From positions 62,001-126,000 of the forward strand of contig NZ_AP026695.1 of the NCBI RefSeq assembly GCF_025998175.1: DNA of 64,000 nucleotides. The letters run 5' to 3'. The stretch comes from Nitrosopumilus zosterae (GTDB lineage: Archaea > Thermoproteota > Nitrososphaeria > Nitrososphaerales > Nitrosopumilaceae). The notes beneath the pieces were generated by a model. It saw only the letters and a list, made by a program, of their open reading frames with translations, had not been told where the DNA came from and ran no database searches. The position numbers and the translations under genes were made by a program. Below are positions 34,938-45,069 of this stretch, one piece after another (positions within the stretch are counted from its first letter, which is position 1; each line of letters opens with the position of its first letter).

Positions 34938-35732
34938 ATGAAAAATTTTTTCTATATTGCACTTCCAATTCTTGCATTTTTACTAATATTTGTAAATACA
35001 TTCTTTGGCCATTTTATTTTTTCATCAGAAACCCAACAGGTAATAAACAAATATTCAGTGTATGTTCATTTGTTGTCAGAATGGCAAAGTGATTCAAAGA
35101 ATATTATTTTTGACGTAACAAACTCTTGGTATAAATCAGATCAAGTCAGTGATGAAGATCATGTGTTTAATGCTGAGTCCAAAGAATACAATACAAATCA
35201 ACTTCAAGAAATCCATGGCAAATCCTATGTTGAATTAAAGCATGAATTCAGTGAATGCCATGAAGAATGGCAACCAATGCTCTATAGAAAAGCAATAGAT
35301 ACTGTAAGACATGAGATTGAATATGTCCAAGGAAAGCAGCTAAGTACTGATCCAGGCATCTCTGTGTATCCTGACATTGAGAATAGAAACTACGATAATT
35401 CAGAACAACAATCAAAAATTAAAAGTGGCTATATTCAATTTGTCCCTATTTGTACATCTAAAGAAATTACATCATATGATTACAGTGTCAAAATTGATAA
35501 CAAAGATTTGGGTTTTGATGTGTATTTTGTTTCATCATCTAAACAGCGTGAAAACTTTGGAAGTTCTGACTTTGATTCTTACACAGAATTAGGATGCTTT
35601 GGACAAAACAAACAAAGCTATAGTGGAACGTGTAAAAATATAAAAAAAGACGGTGGATTGTTATTGGTATTTCCTGATGAACTCAAACCATGGACTACAA
35701 AAGTTACAATAAACCTTTATGAAATCAATTAA
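34938..35732 (+). CDS. Membrane-anchored external protein, unknown function
   Basis: 264 residues: N-terminal hydrophobic segment (FFYIALPILAFLLIFVNTFF) and an external domain with several cysteines (about Cys107, Cys172, Cys219, Cys232) that may form disulfides. No family recognised. A TATA-like TATATACATAAA lies 28-40 bp upstream. Convergent with atpI, 5 bp apart. Confidence 0.72.
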   Translation: MKNFFYIALPILAFLLIFVNTFFGHFIFSSETQQVINKYSVYVHLLSEWQSDSKNIIFDVTNSWYKSDQVSDEDHVFNAESKEYNTNQLQEIHGKSYVELKHEFSECHEEWQPMLYRKAIDTVRHEIEYVQGKQLSTDPGISVYPDIENRNYDNSEQQSKIKSGYIQFVPICTSKEITSYDYSVKIDNKDLGFDVYFVSSSKQRENFGSSDFDSYTELGCFGQNKQSYSGTCKNIKKDGGLLLVFPDELKPWTTKVTINLYEIN

Positions 35733-35737
35733 AGATT

Positions 35738-37837
35738 CTATTTTCTTTTCCAGATAAATTGATTGTAAATCAATTCTGGTCTAATTTGTCTAAATGACTG
35801 TGAACCACCAACATACCATTTTGTAAAGAATTCATACAAGTGCAATCTGAGAGACTGTATGTATACAATTAATCCTTCAATCATCATAATTCCCAAGTTA
35901 CCGCCAATGATCATTGCCATTGCTCCACCTGATTCTACACCGCCTAATGACGAAAATGCATTATTTACTGTCAACAGCAAAGCTGCATGGACCAGTAACA
36001 TGATTCCAAGTCGAGCGTAACTAATTGTATGAGCTAAACTTTCAACTGTTTTTCCTAAGAGGACTTCCATTATGACACTTGCAGGATCTGCTCCGTCTTC
36101 TGGATGCTTCTTTGCATGCATCACACCTCCAATCATCATGATGACCATTGATGCAATAACAATAACAACTGCAATTCTTGTAATAATCCAAACTTGTGCC
36201 CAATCGCCTAGGAACATTGTTACCCAAGGAACTGCTTCTGTGTGGACTTTTGAATACATATTCATCACATCATACTGCGAGCCAATTGCACACATCATAA
36301 TAACTACGATTCCTCCATAGAGCGTGATGTTTGGAATTGCTTCAGTAAACACGACTAGTTTGTGTCCATCTTTTAGTAATCTGATTACGCGTAGAGTCAT
36401 TGCCCAAACTAAATGAACAATTCCGATGAATAATGATACTTTGAGAATATTAATCACTTGTTCAAATGTTAATTCTGCAACACTGAGAATTCCAACTATC
36501 CAACTAACAGAATGTAACGCTCCACCTTCTTCTAGTAATCCTTCAAATGGACCCATATGATCAAGATGATATCCAAACGCTTCTCCTGCACCGACTCCTG
36601 CTATAGCTGCCGAAGCACCAGAAATCGCAATAAGCATTCCCCATTTAGAAAGTTCTCCTTGTCCTTTGAACTTGAATAATAAACCAAGTGCCATAAGTAA
36701 CAATCCGTGACCCATATCTGCAAACATAAGTCCATAGAAAATTGGCCACATTAGGGCAATCATAGGAGTTGGATCTGGTTCTCCTGTTTTTGGTATTCCT
36801 TGACTTTTTGTAATTACTTCAAATGTTTTAACGAATTTTTTATTATCAAATAAAGTTGGAATTTCTTCTTTTAGTTTAGGATCTGTAACGTCTTCTACAA
36901 CTGACATCCATTGTTTTGTTGACTCTATGAATTTTGATTCCATTTTTTGGGGAATAAAACCCTGAATTACTGCAAAATGTTTTGTTCCGCCAGGTTTTCT
37001 CAAAGTCTCAAGTACATCTTTTGCAACTAGTGCCTTTTCATGTAAAGCTAGAATGTCTCGTCTAATCTTTTTTGTTAATCCTGCTAATTCTTTTTTGATT
37101 GATGCTTGTTTTGCAGTTAATTCTTTAATTTTTGATTCTGCAAGTTCATATGCTTCACTAGGAACCTGTGGAAATCCTTCAGGAATTTTAAAAGTATTAG
37201 AATTGAAACTTCTTAATACTTTTAGAACTTTCTCAGAATCTGCAGTATCTGAAATTACTAAAATTGCAGATTTTTCCTTGTTTTCTAAATCATATTTGTA
37301 AATTGTAATTCCTTCAAGAGAGCGACTTATCTCATCAAAATCGGCAGAATTGATAACAAAAAGATTTGTAAAAAAGTACTTCATTAAACCAAATCCTGAA
37401 AGATCCATCTTCATCTTTCTGATAACTTCTAAGGCGTCTTTGAGCGACTTGTATTCCTCAATTGAAAGTTTAGTATTTGCAGCATTTTCTAATAATTTTG
37501 CAGGCTCATCAATAATTGAAGGGGCTTCTTTACTTAGTTGCTCTACCATCTCTTCAATTTCATTAATTTCATAATCTTTTTTCTTGATAACAGTTCCCTT
37601 GAATAAAATCTCCATAATTCCCACGACTAGAGGAATTCCCATCCCCTTGATGACATCATCAATTGATTGATACGTTTGCTGAGCCTTTAGTAGAAGATCA
37701 TCAATTTCTGGAGTCACCAAATCACTAGGGGAATCAATTTTGTGATACCATTCAAATTCTGTTAACCTTGAAATCGCTTTAGGAGACTCACTTCTTGGTA
37801 AAATGACTGTTCCTAGTTTTAGATCTGCTGTTCCCAA
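35738..37837 (-). CDS. atpI: A-type ATP synthase subunit I (a subunit)
   Basis: Membrane stator carrying the ion half-channels. The soluble N-terminal half (about 1-360) is followed by the membrane half with 7-8 helices, including the family motifs PMIALMWPIFYGLMFADMGH, SYARLGIMLLVHAALL (the essential arginine region) and LRLHLYEFFTKWYVGG. 699 residues fits. Divergent from the E-A-B-D-K cluster, with a 72-bp shared promoter region (37838-37909). Confidence 0.93.
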   Translation of the reverse strand: MGTADLKLGTVILPRSESPKAISRLTEFEWYHKIDSPSDLVTPEIDDLLLKAQQTYQSIDDVIKGMGIPLVVGIMEILFKGTVIKKKDYEINEIEEMVEQLSKEAPSIIDEPAKLLENAANTKLSIEEYKSLKDALEVIRKMKMDLSGFGLMKYFFTNLFVINSADFDEISRSLEGITIYKYDLENKEKSAILVISDTADSEKVLKVLRSFNSNTFKIPEGFPQVPSEAYELAESKIKELTAKQASIKKELAGLTKKIRRDILALHEKALVAKDVLETLRKPGGTKHFAVIQGFIPQKMESKFIESTKQWMSVVEDVTDPKLKEEIPTLFDNKKFVKTFEVITKSQGIPKTGEPDPTPMIALMWPIFYGLMFADMGHGLLLMALGLLFKFKGQGELSKWGMLIAISGASAAIAGVGAGEAFGYHLDHMGPFEGLLEEGGALHSVSWIVGILSVAELTFEQVINILKVSLFIGIVHLVWAMTLRVIRLLKDGHKLVVFTEAIPNITLYGGIVVIMMCAIGSQYDVMNMYSKVHTEAVPWVTMFLGDWAQVWIITRIAVVIVIASMVIMMIGGVMHAKKHPEDGADPASVIMEVLLGKTVESLAHTISYARLGIMLLVHAALLLTVNNAFSSLGGVESGGAMAMIIGGNLGIMMIEGLIVYIQSLRLHLYEFFTKWYVGGSQSFRQIRPELIYNQFIWKRK

Positions 37838-37909
37838 GACAAATTTTGGGTATTTTCATTGAGTTTAATATCTTTCTGATTGCTTCTCTCCCAAACATTA
37901 AAATCCATT

Positions 37910-38527
37910 ATGGGTCAACGGCACCCATTGACATCTAATTCAGCATTAGAAACTACGATTGACAAAATTTTAAACAACACTGAAAAAGATATTCTTTCAA
38001 ACATCAAATCTGCTCTTGTTGAATCTCAACAAAAATTAGATGATTCTATCCCAAAATTGGAGAACGAATATGATAAAATTATTTCAGATGGCAAAAAAGA
38101 AGCAGATAAGATCGAAAAACAGATCATTGGAAGTTCAGATATTGAGGCCAGAAATAAGCAACTTATGCTATTGGAAGAAGCAGTTGCTAAGGTTTTTTCA
38201 AAAGCACTAGATCAAATTGCAAATACTGACAAAAGTGGTGATTATTCAAATTTGATTAAAACTCTATTAGACGAATCAACTCAAGTTTTAGGTACCAATG
38301 AAATCACTGTTTTTACTAGTGCAAAAGATAGAGATGTAGTTCAATCTGCATTATCACAATTCTCGGGAGCTGAGTTAGCATCTGATACAATTAATTGTCT
38401 TGGTGGAATTGTAGCAAAATCAAAAGATGGGGCAATGACATTTGATAATACCATTGATGCAAGAATTGAACGCCTGAAGCCTTTAATAAGGAAAGACATT
38501 GCATCAAAATTCGGAGTAGGAAATTAA
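37910..38527 (+). CDS. atpE: A-type ATP synthase subunit E
   Basis: Peripheral stalk subunit. Long charged N-terminal helix (about 1-100, e.g. [28 protein letters not shown]) and a globular C terminus with [20 protein letters not shown], the family motif [10 protein letters not shown] follows. 205 residues from ATG 37910 ([10 protein letters not shown]); a TTG at 37880 is possible but a TATA-like sequence at about 37864-37870 leaves little room. First gene of the E-A-B-D-K transcript. Confidence 0.88.
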   Translation: MGQRHPLTSNSALETTIDKILNNTEKDILSNIKSALVESQQKLDDSIPKLENEYDKIISDGKKEADKIEKQIIGSSDIEARNKQLMLLEEAVAKVFSKALDQIANTDKSGDYSNLIKTLLDESTQVLGTNEITVFTSAKDRDVVQSALSQFSGAELASDTINCLGGIVAKSKDGAMTFDNTIDARIERLKPLIRKDIASKFGVGN

Positions 38528-38528
38528 G

Positions 38529-40307
38529 ATGGCAGCTCAAGGTAGAATTGTTTGGGTAAGTGGTCCGGCTGTAAGAGCAGACGGTATGTCTGATGCGAAA
38601 ATGTATGAGACAGTGACTGTTGGTAATTCAAAATTAGTAGGGGAAGTAATTCGTTTAACTGGGGATGTAGCATTTATTCAGGTTTATGAGTCAACAAGTG
38701 GATTAAAACCAGGCGAACCTGTTGTAGGTACTGGAAATCCACTCAGTGTATTATTAGGTCCTGGGATTATTGGACAACTTTATGATGGAATTCAAAGACC
38801 ATTAAGAGAATTATCAAAAGCTTCTGGTTCATTCATTGGTAGGGGCATTACAACGACTCCAGTTGACATGACAAAAAAATATCATTTTGTTCCAACTGTT
38901 TCTAATGGGGATGTAGTGCATCCAGGATTTGTAATTGGCACTGTTCAAGAAACTGAACTTATTGAACACTCTATTATGGTTCCACCAGATCATCCAGGCG
39001 GAGTTATCTCAAATTTAGTGTCTGAAGGAGATTATGATTTAGAAACTCCATTAGCTTCTACCGAGAAAGATGGTCAAAATACTCCTATCAAGATGTATCA
39101 CAGATGGCCTGTAAGAAAACCACGTCCATATCAAAAAAGATACGATCCTACTGTTCCGTTACTTACTGGCCAACGTGTAATTGATACGTTCTTCCCAATC
39201 GCAAAAGGAGGAACTGGTTCAATTCCTGGTGCATTTGGAACAGGAAAGACTGTTACATTACACCAAATCGCAAAATGGGCTGATTCCCAAGTTGTAGTCT
39301 ACATTGGTTGTGGCGAAAGAGGAAATGAAATGACTGAAGTTCTCGTGGAATTTCCACACCTTAAAGATCCACGTAGTGGAAAACCACTCATGGATAGAAC
39401 AGTCCTTGTTGCAAATACTAGTAACATGCCGGTAGCAGCAAGAGAAGCAAGTATCTACACCGGTGTAACAATTGCAGAATATTATAGAGATATGGGCAAA
39501 GATGTCGTACTTGTAGCAGATTCTACAAGCAGATGGGCTGAAGCACTCAGAGAAATGAGTGGTAGATTAGAAGAGATGCCAGCAGAAGAAGGATATCCAT
39601 CATATCTTGCATCAAGATTGGCGGAATTTTATGAAAGAGCAGGTCGTGTAAAAGCAACCGGAAGTCCTGACCGTGATGGCTCAGTAACTCTGATTGGCGC
39701 TGTATCCCCATCTGGTGGTGACTTTACAGAACCAGTTACAACTCACACAATGAGATTTATCAAAACTTTCTGGGCTTTGGATGCAAAACTTGCATACTCT
39801 AGACATTACCCATCAATTAACTGGATGAACAGCTATTCTGGTTATCTTGCAGATATTGCAAAATGGTGGAGTAAAAACATTAGTGAAGATTGGTTTAACA
39901 TCAGAAGTGAAACTTATGGTATTTTACAAAGAGAAGACACATTAAAAGAAATTGTCAGACTCTTGGGTCCTGAAGCATTACCTGACGAAGAAAAATTAAT
40001 TCTTGAAGTTGCAAGAATGGTAAAGATTGCTTTGTTACAACAAAACTCGTTTGATGATGTTGATACTTATTGCAGTCCAGAAAAACAATTTAAATTAATG
40101 AAATTATTAGTTGACTTTTACAAGAAAGGACAACAAGCACTCAAAGAAGGTGCAGCATTATCTGACATTAGAGCATTAGATGTAGTATCAAGTATACTCA
40201 AGGCAAGAATGGATATCAAAGATGACGAGATGCCAAAACTTGATCAATTAGATAAAGACATGCAAAATCAATTCAAATCAATTACGGGAGTTAAAGTTAC
40301 AAATTGA
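38529..40307 (+). CDS. atpA: A-type ATP synthase catalytic subunit A
   Basis: Catalytic nucleotide-binding subunit. Walker [10 protein letters not shown] (about residue 234), the A-specific bulge domain between about 110 and 190, [12 protein letters not shown] with the catalytic glutamate, and [20 protein letters not shown]. 592 residues, with no intein. 1 bp after atpE stop, and its end overlaps atpB by 4 bp. Confidence 0.97.
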   Translation: MAAQGRIVWVSGPAVRADGMSDAKMYETVTVGNSKLVGEVIRLTGDVAFIQVYESTSGLKPGEPVVGTGNPLSVLLGPGIIGQLYDGIQRPLRELSKASGSFIGRGITTTPVDMTKKYHFVPTVSNGDVVHPGFVIGTVQETELIEHSIMVPPDHPGGVISNLVSEGDYDLETPLASTEKDGQNTPIKMYHRWPVRKPRPYQKRYDPTVPLLTGQRVIDTFFPIAKGGTGSIPGAFGTGKTVTLHQIAKWADSQVVVYIGCGERGNEMTEVLVEFPHLKDPRSGKPLMDRTVLVANTSNMPVAAREASIYTGVTIAEYYRDMGKDVVLVADSTSRWAEALREMSGRLEEMPAEEGYPSYLASRLAEFYERAGRVKATGSPDRDGSVTLIGAVSPSGGDFTEPVTTHTMRFIKTFWALDAKLAYSRHYPSINWMNSYSGYLADIAKWWSKNISEDWFNIRSETYGILQREDTLKEIVRLLGPEALPDEEKLILEVARMVKIALLQQNSFDDVDTYCSPEKQFKLMKLLVDFYKKGQQALKEGAALSDIRALDVVSSILKARMDIKDDEMPKLDQLDKDMQNQFKSITGVKVTN

Positions 40308-41689
40308 CAACAAAAGGCGGAGTTCAATACAGTAAGATTGCAGAAATCAAAGGTCCGCTAGTTGTAGTAGATGATGTTGAAAATGCAGCATTTGATGAAC
40401 TAGTTGAAATTGAAACTACTGATGGAGAAAGAAGATTGGGTAAAGTTCTCGAAGTAGGAAACGGCAAAGCAATCGTCCAAGTCTTTGAGGGAACAACTGG
40501 ATTATCAATTTCAGGAACTAATGCAAAATTTGTAGGTAAAGTTATGGAAATGCCGGTATCCAAAGAGGTACTAGGTAGAGTGTTTGATGGATTAGGCAGA
40601 CCAAAAGATGGACTGCCAGATCCAATTGCTGATAAATTTATTGACATTAACGGTGAACCAATGAATCCTGAGCAACGTGAATATCCAAAGGATTTCATTC
40701 AAACTGGTGTATCCGTAATTGATGGATTGATGACTCTAGTTAGAGGACAAAAACTTCCAATCTTCTCAGGTTCTGGTATGTCTCACAATCTTTTGGCAGC
40801 ACAAATCGCAAGACAAGCAAGTGTTATTGGTACAAGTGATGACTTTGCCGTAGTCTTTGCAGCAATTGGTGTGCAATACAGTGAAGCAGAATATTTCAGA
40901 CGAAGTCTTGAAGAATCTGGTGCACTAAAGAGAAGTGTTCTATTTCTAAACACAGCAGATGATCCTGCAATTGAGAGAATTATTACACCTCGTGTAGCAT
41001 TAACTGTTGCCGAATATCTTGCATTTGAATTAGGAATGCACGTTTTAGTTGTAATTACAGACATGACAAACTATGCAGAGGCACTAAGAGAGATAAGTGC
41101 AGCAAGAGAGGAAGTTCCTGGAAGAAAAGGATATCCTGGCTATCTTTACACTGACCTTTCAACAATTTATGAACGAGCAGGAAAACTCGATGGCAAAAAA
41201 GGAAGTGTTACACAAGTCCCAATTTTATCAATGCCATCTGATGATATTACTCACCCAATACCTGATCTTACTGGTTACATTACCGAAGGACAAATAGTAG
41301 TTGGTAGAGATTTGTTCAGACAAGGAGTTTATCCACCAATCAATATTTTGATGAGTCTTAGTAGACTTATGAAAGATGGAATTGGTGAAGGCAGTACCAG
41401 AGATGATCATAGTGAAGTTGCTAACCAAGTTTATGATGCATATTCTAGAGCACAAGAAGTAAGAGCACTTGCAGGAATTGTAGGCAAAGCAGGATTAACT
41501 GAAATTGATCTCAAATACATGGATGTTGGAGATACTTTTGAAAAAGAATTCCTTACACAAGCAACTGATGAGAACAGAACAATTGAAGAAACTCTTGCTC
41601 TTATGTGGAAGATTGTATCAAAATTACCAAAGAATGAGATTACTAAAATCAAAGACAAGTACGTAGAACAATATTACAAGGAAGAGTAA
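40304..41689 (+). CDS. atpB: A-type ATP synthase regulatory subunit B
   Basis: Non-catalytic partner of subunit A. Contains the degenerate P-loop [54 protein letters not shown] and [13 protein letters not shown]. 461 residues. TTG start overlaps the atpA TGA stop. Confidence 0.97.
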   Translation: MTTKGGVQYSKIAEIKGPLVVVDDVENAAFDELVEIETTDGERRLGKVLEVGNGKAIVQVFEGTTGLSISGTNAKFVGKVMEMPVSKEVLGRVFDGLGRPKDGLPDPIADKFIDINGEPMNPEQREYPKDFIQTGVSVIDGLMTLVRGQKLPIFSGSGMSHNLLAAQIARQASVIGTSDDFAVVFAAIGVQYSEAEYFRRSLEESGALKRSVLFLNTADDPAIERIITPRVALTVAEYLAFELGMHVLVVITDMTNYAEALREISAAREEVPGRKGYPGYLYTDLSTIYERAGKLDGKKGSVTQVPILSMPSDDITHPIPDLTGYITEGQIVVGRDLFRQGVYPPINILMSLSRLMKDGIGEGSTRDDHSEVANQVYDAYSRAQEVRALAGIVGKAGLTEIDLKYMDVGDTFEKEFLTQATDENRTIEETLALMWKIVSKLPKNEITKIKDKYVEQYYKEE

Positions 41690-41693
41690 CTGG

Positions 41694-42326
41694 ATGTCAT
41701 TTGGACAAAACGTTGCAGCAACAAAAATTGAGCTTTTTAAATATAAAAAATCGACTCAAATCGCTGTAATGGTCCAGCAAATTTTAGATGATAAACGTAA
41801 AGTTCTCTTAAAAAATATTGAAGAGATGATTCAAGAAGCATCTAAAGCAAGGGGTGGAATTTGGGAACCATTACAAGATATTTACAAATCAGTTAACGAA
41901 GCATATCTGGCATTAGGTACTAACACTGTTGACTCTGTTGCAGAATCAACACCACCTGTAATGGAAGTAGAACTTCATGTTAGAAGAGTCGTTGATGTAA
42001 AAATTCCTGCACTTACAGTTACTGAAAAAGATACAAAATCAATGCCTTATGGATTTGCAGACACCAATTCTTCAATTGACAGAGCATCAAAACAAATCAA
42101 AGAATTGATGCCGAAAATTTGTAAAGCAGCAGAATATGAAAATTCAATTTTTAGTCTTGCAAAAGCGTTAGAAAAAACTCAAAAATTATTAAATGCGCTT
42201 GAAAATGTCATTGTTCCTCAATACAAAGAAAACATCCGATTTATTCTCTCTACTCTAGAGGAAAGAGAAAGAGAAGAATTCGCAAAGTTAAAAAAAGTGA
42301 AAGAAAAGATGGAAAGTGGAAAATAA
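41694..42326 (+). CDS. atpD: A-type ATP synthase subunit D
   Basis: Central stalk coiled-coil shaft. Begins MSFGQNVAATKIELFKYKKS, long helices, a central variable region, and the C-terminal helix with RRVNALENV-like LLNALENVIVPQYKENIRFI. 210 residues fits. Its stop overlaps the next small gene (TAATG). Confidence 0.92.
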   Translation: MSFGQNVAATKIELFKYKKSTQIAVMVQQILDDKRKVLLKNIEEMIQEASKARGGIWEPLQDIYKSVNEAYLALGTNTVDSVAESTPPVMEVELHVRRVVDVKIPALTVTEKDTKSMPYGFADTNSSIDRASKQIKELMPKICKAAEYENSIFSLAKALEKTQKLLNALENVIVPQYKENIRFILSTLEEREREEFAKLKKVKEKMESGK

Positions 42327-42457
42327 TGGCAAAGGAAGAAATTAAAAAATTACTTGAAAATTCAAAAAAAGAATTGGATGCAGATTATGATAATTTTGTT
42401 ACATCTGTCAAAGATGATCTGAACTCTTTCAAAAAGAAAGCACTAGATCGAATTTGA
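42326..42457 (+). CDS. 43-aa helical protein between atpD and atpK
   Basis: Reads MAKEEIKKLLENSKKELDAD then YDNFVTSVKDDLNSFKKKAL and DRI: a single charged amphipathic helix. Its ATG overlaps the atpD stop (TAATG), so it is translated with the operon. Heptad-like spacing would suit a coiled-coil stalk; a minimal subunit H/G (which pairs with E) is possible, but the usual H is about 100 residues. No other stalk gene is in the window. Confidence 0.72.
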   Translation: MAKEEIKKLLENSKKELDADYDNFVTSVKDDLNSFKKKALDRI

Positions 42458-42509
42458 GTTAATTATCTCATCATGATTTAAATATGGACCTAAAGGAGCC
42501 ACAACATAA

Positions 42510-42815
42510 ATGAAAACTATCGTCATGTTACTTTTGGCAGCATCAGCAATTTCAATTCTAGGTTCAACTGGAGTTGCATTTGCTCAAGAAGATGGTGCAT
42601 CTAATGGTGACTCTATGAAACTCCTCGGTGCTGGTTTAGCATTTGGTATTGCAGCAGGTGGAGCAGGAATAGGTCTTGGTCAAGTAGGTGCAGCAGGTCT
42701 TGCAGTCATTAGTGAGAACCCAGCTTTACAATCTAAGGTGTTCATCTTCGTAGGTATGGTCGAATCAATCGCAATCTACGGTATAGTTATGATGTTTATC
42801 ATCTTAGGACAATAG
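42510..42815 (+). CDS. atpK: A-type ATP synthase proteolipid subunit K (c ring)
   Basis: Rotor ring subunit. Signal-peptide-like N terminus (1-25, ending AFAQ), then one helical hairpin: GLAFGIAAGGAGIGLGQVGA and FIFVGMVESIAIYGIVMMF. The ion-binding glutamate is Glu85; Gln58 in helix 1 and Ser86 follow the pattern of ligand-bearing sites. 101 residues, a single hairpin. Last gene of the synthase operon; high-expression codons. Confidence 0.93.
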   Translation: MKTIVMLLLAASAISILGSTGVAFAQEDGASNGDSMKLLGAGLAFGIAAGGAGIGLGQVGAAGLAVISENPALQSKVFIFVGMVESIAIYGIVMMFIILGQ

Positions 42816-42826
42816 TCCTACAACAT

Positions 42827-42850
42827 CTTTTTCAAATTTTTAAATTTTTC
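42827..42850 (+). terminator. T-rich terminator between convergent atpK and pyrI
   Basis: CTTTTTCAAATTTTTAAATTTTTC follows the atpK stop after 12 bp. Several U-runs without a strong stem, the pattern recognised by archaeal termination with aCPSF1. Confidence 0.45.
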
Positions 42851-42852
42851 AA

Positions 42853-43314
42853 TCAATTGTATTTTAGCTTGTTTACATCCAAAACTCGTGCACAGTATCT
42901 GCATTTGAGTACTCTGCCTTCTTTGTCAATAACATCCATAATTGATTCAATGTGTTCGGTACTATTTGTAATGCAATCAGGATTGGAACAACGAAATATT
43001 CTGTCTATTTCATTTGGAAGTGAAACTCTTCTTTTCTCAACAAGCTTGAAATCTTTTATCATATTGATGGTAGCTTTTGGAGCAATAACGGCTAGCTTGT
43101 TTGTGTCGTCATCTTTTAGGAATTTGTTTTCTATTTTTATAATGTCTTTTTTCTTAAATTTACCACTTGGAACATTAAGTGCTATGGTAATTAATTCCCC
43201 GTCTCTACCATCAATTCTTAAAGCGCTGAGCACCTGAAGGCCCTTGCCTCCATCAATATGGTCAATTACAGTGCCTTCTTTGATTCGTCGAACCATAAGT
43301 TCGGACTGTTCCAT
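42853..43314 (-). CDS. pyrI: Aspartate carbamoyltransferase regulatory chain
   Basis: Binds nucleotides allosterically and holds the PyrB trimers. Allosteric domain (LMVRRIKEGTVIDHIDGGKG, LRIDGRDGELITIALNVPSG) and zinc domain with four cysteines: CSNPDC and CRYCARVLD. From ATG 43314 it is 153 residues, the usual length; an ATG at 43335 would be too long and lies over the promoter. A TATATATT lies about 25 bp upstream. Confidence 0.94.
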   Translation of the reverse strand: MEQSELMVRRIKEGTVIDHIDGGKGLQVLSALRIDGRDGELITIALNVPSGKFKKKDIIKIENKFLKDDDTNKLAVIAPKATINMIKDFKLVEKRRVSLPNEIDRIFRCSNPDCITNSTEHIESIMDVIDKEGRVLKCRYCARVLDVNKLKYN

Positions 43315-43324
43315 CAGAATACTT

Positions 43325-43347
43325 TGTATAGTCACCTGTATATATTA
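43325..43347. promoter_or_regulatory. Divergent pyrI/pyrB promoters
   Basis: TATATATTA (43339-43347) lies about 25 bp from the pyrI ATG at 43314. TTGTATAG (43324-43331) lies 25-32 bp from the pyrB ATG at 43356. The two TATA elements are interleaved, each placed within the other's initial region, so the two genes are probably expressed in a mutually exclusive or tightly coupled way. Confidence 0.45.
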
Positions 43348-43355
43348 TTGAAAGA

Positions 43356-44285
43356 ATGAACCAATTCTATCAAAAAGATATAATCTCGATTAAGGATTTT
43401 GACAAAAATTCACTAGAAACAATATTTTCAGCAACTGACAAAATCATGCAACTAGACCCATCTGATAGACGAGAAATTTGCAAGGGAAAGACTTTGGGAT
43501 ATTTGTTTTATGAACCTAGTACTAGAACTCGTCTCAGTTTTGATGCTGCTATGGCATCTGTTGGTGGAAATTCATTGGGCATCTCAAATATGTCTTCGTC
43601 TTCTACTCAAAAGGGTGAAAGCCTAGCTGATACTGTACGAGTAATGTCAATTTATTCTGATGTTCTTGTATTGAGACATACTCTTGATGGTTCAAGCAGA
43701 TTTGCAGCGGAAGTTTCTGAGAAACCTGTAATCAATGCTGGTAGCGGAACAGAAGAACATCCTACTCAGGCAATTCAAGACCTGTTTACAATAAAAAAAG
43801 AAAAGAGAAAGATTGATGGTCTCAAGATAGGAATTGTTGGTGATCTAAAGTATGGTAGAACAGTTTACTCTTTGCTTTATGGACTTGGAAATTATGACGT
43901 TGATGTCCACCTAATTTCTCCTGAATCATTAAAAATTAGATCTGACTCTGTATATGAAATTAAAAAGAGGTTAGACTTTGCTGAATCAACTGACATTACA
44001 GAGACAATAGATGAATTTGATGTTCTTTATGTTACAAGAATTCAAAAAGAAAGATTTCCTGATGAAGAGGAATATCTCAAAGTTAAAGGAAGCTATGTAG
44101 TTGGACTAGACTTGATAAAACAGATGAAAGATGATGCAATAATTTTACATCCGCTTCCAAGAATAGATGAAATCTCAGCGGATGTTGATAAGACAAAAAA
44201 TGCAAAGTACTTTGAGCAAGCAGAATATGGAAAATACACACGCGCAGCAATTTTGGGCTTGATTCTCAATGAAAATGGATTTTAA
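43356..44285 (+). CDS. pyrB: Aspartate carbamoyltransferase catalytic chain
   Basis: Condenses carbamoyl phosphate with aspartate in pyrimidine synthesis. Carbamoyl phosphate site FYEPSTRTRLSFDAAM, LVLRH, GSGTEEHPTQAIQDLFTI, GDLKYGRTV, YVTRIQKERFPDEEEY and ILHPLPRIDEI. 309 residues. Divergent from its regulatory chain pyrI. Complements pyrH and tmk in the window. Confidence 0.96.
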   Translation: MNQFYQKDIISIKDFDKNSLETIFSATDKIMQLDPSDRREICKGKTLGYLFYEPSTRTRLSFDAAMASVGGNSLGISNMSSSSTQKGESLADTVRVMSIYSDVLVLRHTLDGSSRFAAEVSEKPVINAGSGTEEHPTQAIQDLFTIKKEKRKIDGLKIGIVGDLKYGRTVYSLLYGLGNYDVDVHLISPESLKIRSDSVYEIKKRLDFAESTDITETIDEFDVLYVTRIQKERFPDEEEYLKVKGSYVVGLDLIKQMKDDAIILHPLPRIDEISADVDKTKNAKYFEQAEYGKYTRAAILGLILNENGF

Positions 44286-44336
44286 ATTATTTTAAAATTC
44301 GTATTCCATATATCTAGAGACATTTCAATACAACTG

Positions 44337-45047
44337 TTGACACAAACAAGAGTAATTCCTATCTTTCCTTTAGATTTAGTGTTATTTCCGCGACAAGAAT
44401 TGCCTCTACGAATTTTTGAGCCACGCTACAAACAGTTAGTTGACGATTGCATGATAGGTGATGGTCAGTTTGGTGTTTGCTTGCTTGATGAAAATAATAC
44501 TGTAAAAGGTTGGAATTCTCCTAAATTAGTTGGAACAATTGCCAAGATTACAAAATGTGAAGACATTGAACTTGATGGATTGCAACTACACATTGAAACT
44601 ATAGGAAGAAATTCATTTAAAATAAGAAAAATTATTCCGCCATCAATTTCACAACCTGAAAACTATGATCCACTATCAGTTGAAGGACATCAGGAAATAT
44701 CTGATATTCATGAAAAGATTGGAACGGAAGAGAAAATGTACATTCAAGCAGAGGTTGAAATGATTCCGGAAATTGATGAAAACATTTCATTAGAAAAATG
44801 GGAGAAACTAGTTGAATTATGGAAAAAGAAAATTATTAATCAGGCATTACCTCAAGTTGTAGAACCACACGCTTTGGACCATGTTTTAGAGCAATACTAT
44901 CTAACTACTGACACTCCAACAATTGATTACATCTACTCATTATCTGCACTTGGTGCAAAAGATCCAAATGAGCTTCAACCAATTTTAGAAGCAACAACCA
45001 TGGATGACTTGATTCAAAAAGTTGAAGAATTACTTACAGTGAAATAA
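44337..45047 (+). CDS. LON substrate-binding domain protein (stand-alone)
   Basis: Resembles the N-terminal domain of Lon protease without ATPase or protease parts. Begins MTQTRVIPIFPLDLVLFPRQ, then LPLRIFEPRYKQLVDDCM, GDGQFGVCLL and GTIAKITKC, all typical of LON domains; the C-terminal ~80 residues are helical. 236 residues. TTG start. Function in archaea unknown, possibly an adaptor that recognises proteins. Confidence 0.87.
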   Translation: MTQTRVIPIFPLDLVLFPRQELPLRIFEPRYKQLVDDCMIGDGQFGVCLLDENNTVKGWNSPKLVGTIAKITKCEDIELDGLQLHIETIGRNSFKIRKIIPPSISQPENYDPLSVEGHQEISDIHEKIGTEEKMYIQAEVEMIPEIDENISLEKWEKLVELWKKKIINQALPQVVEPHALDHVLEQYYLTTDTPTIDYIYSLSALGAKDPNELQPILEATTMDDLIQKVEELLTVK

Positions 45048-45069
45048 CCCCTTATGAATTAAAATAATA

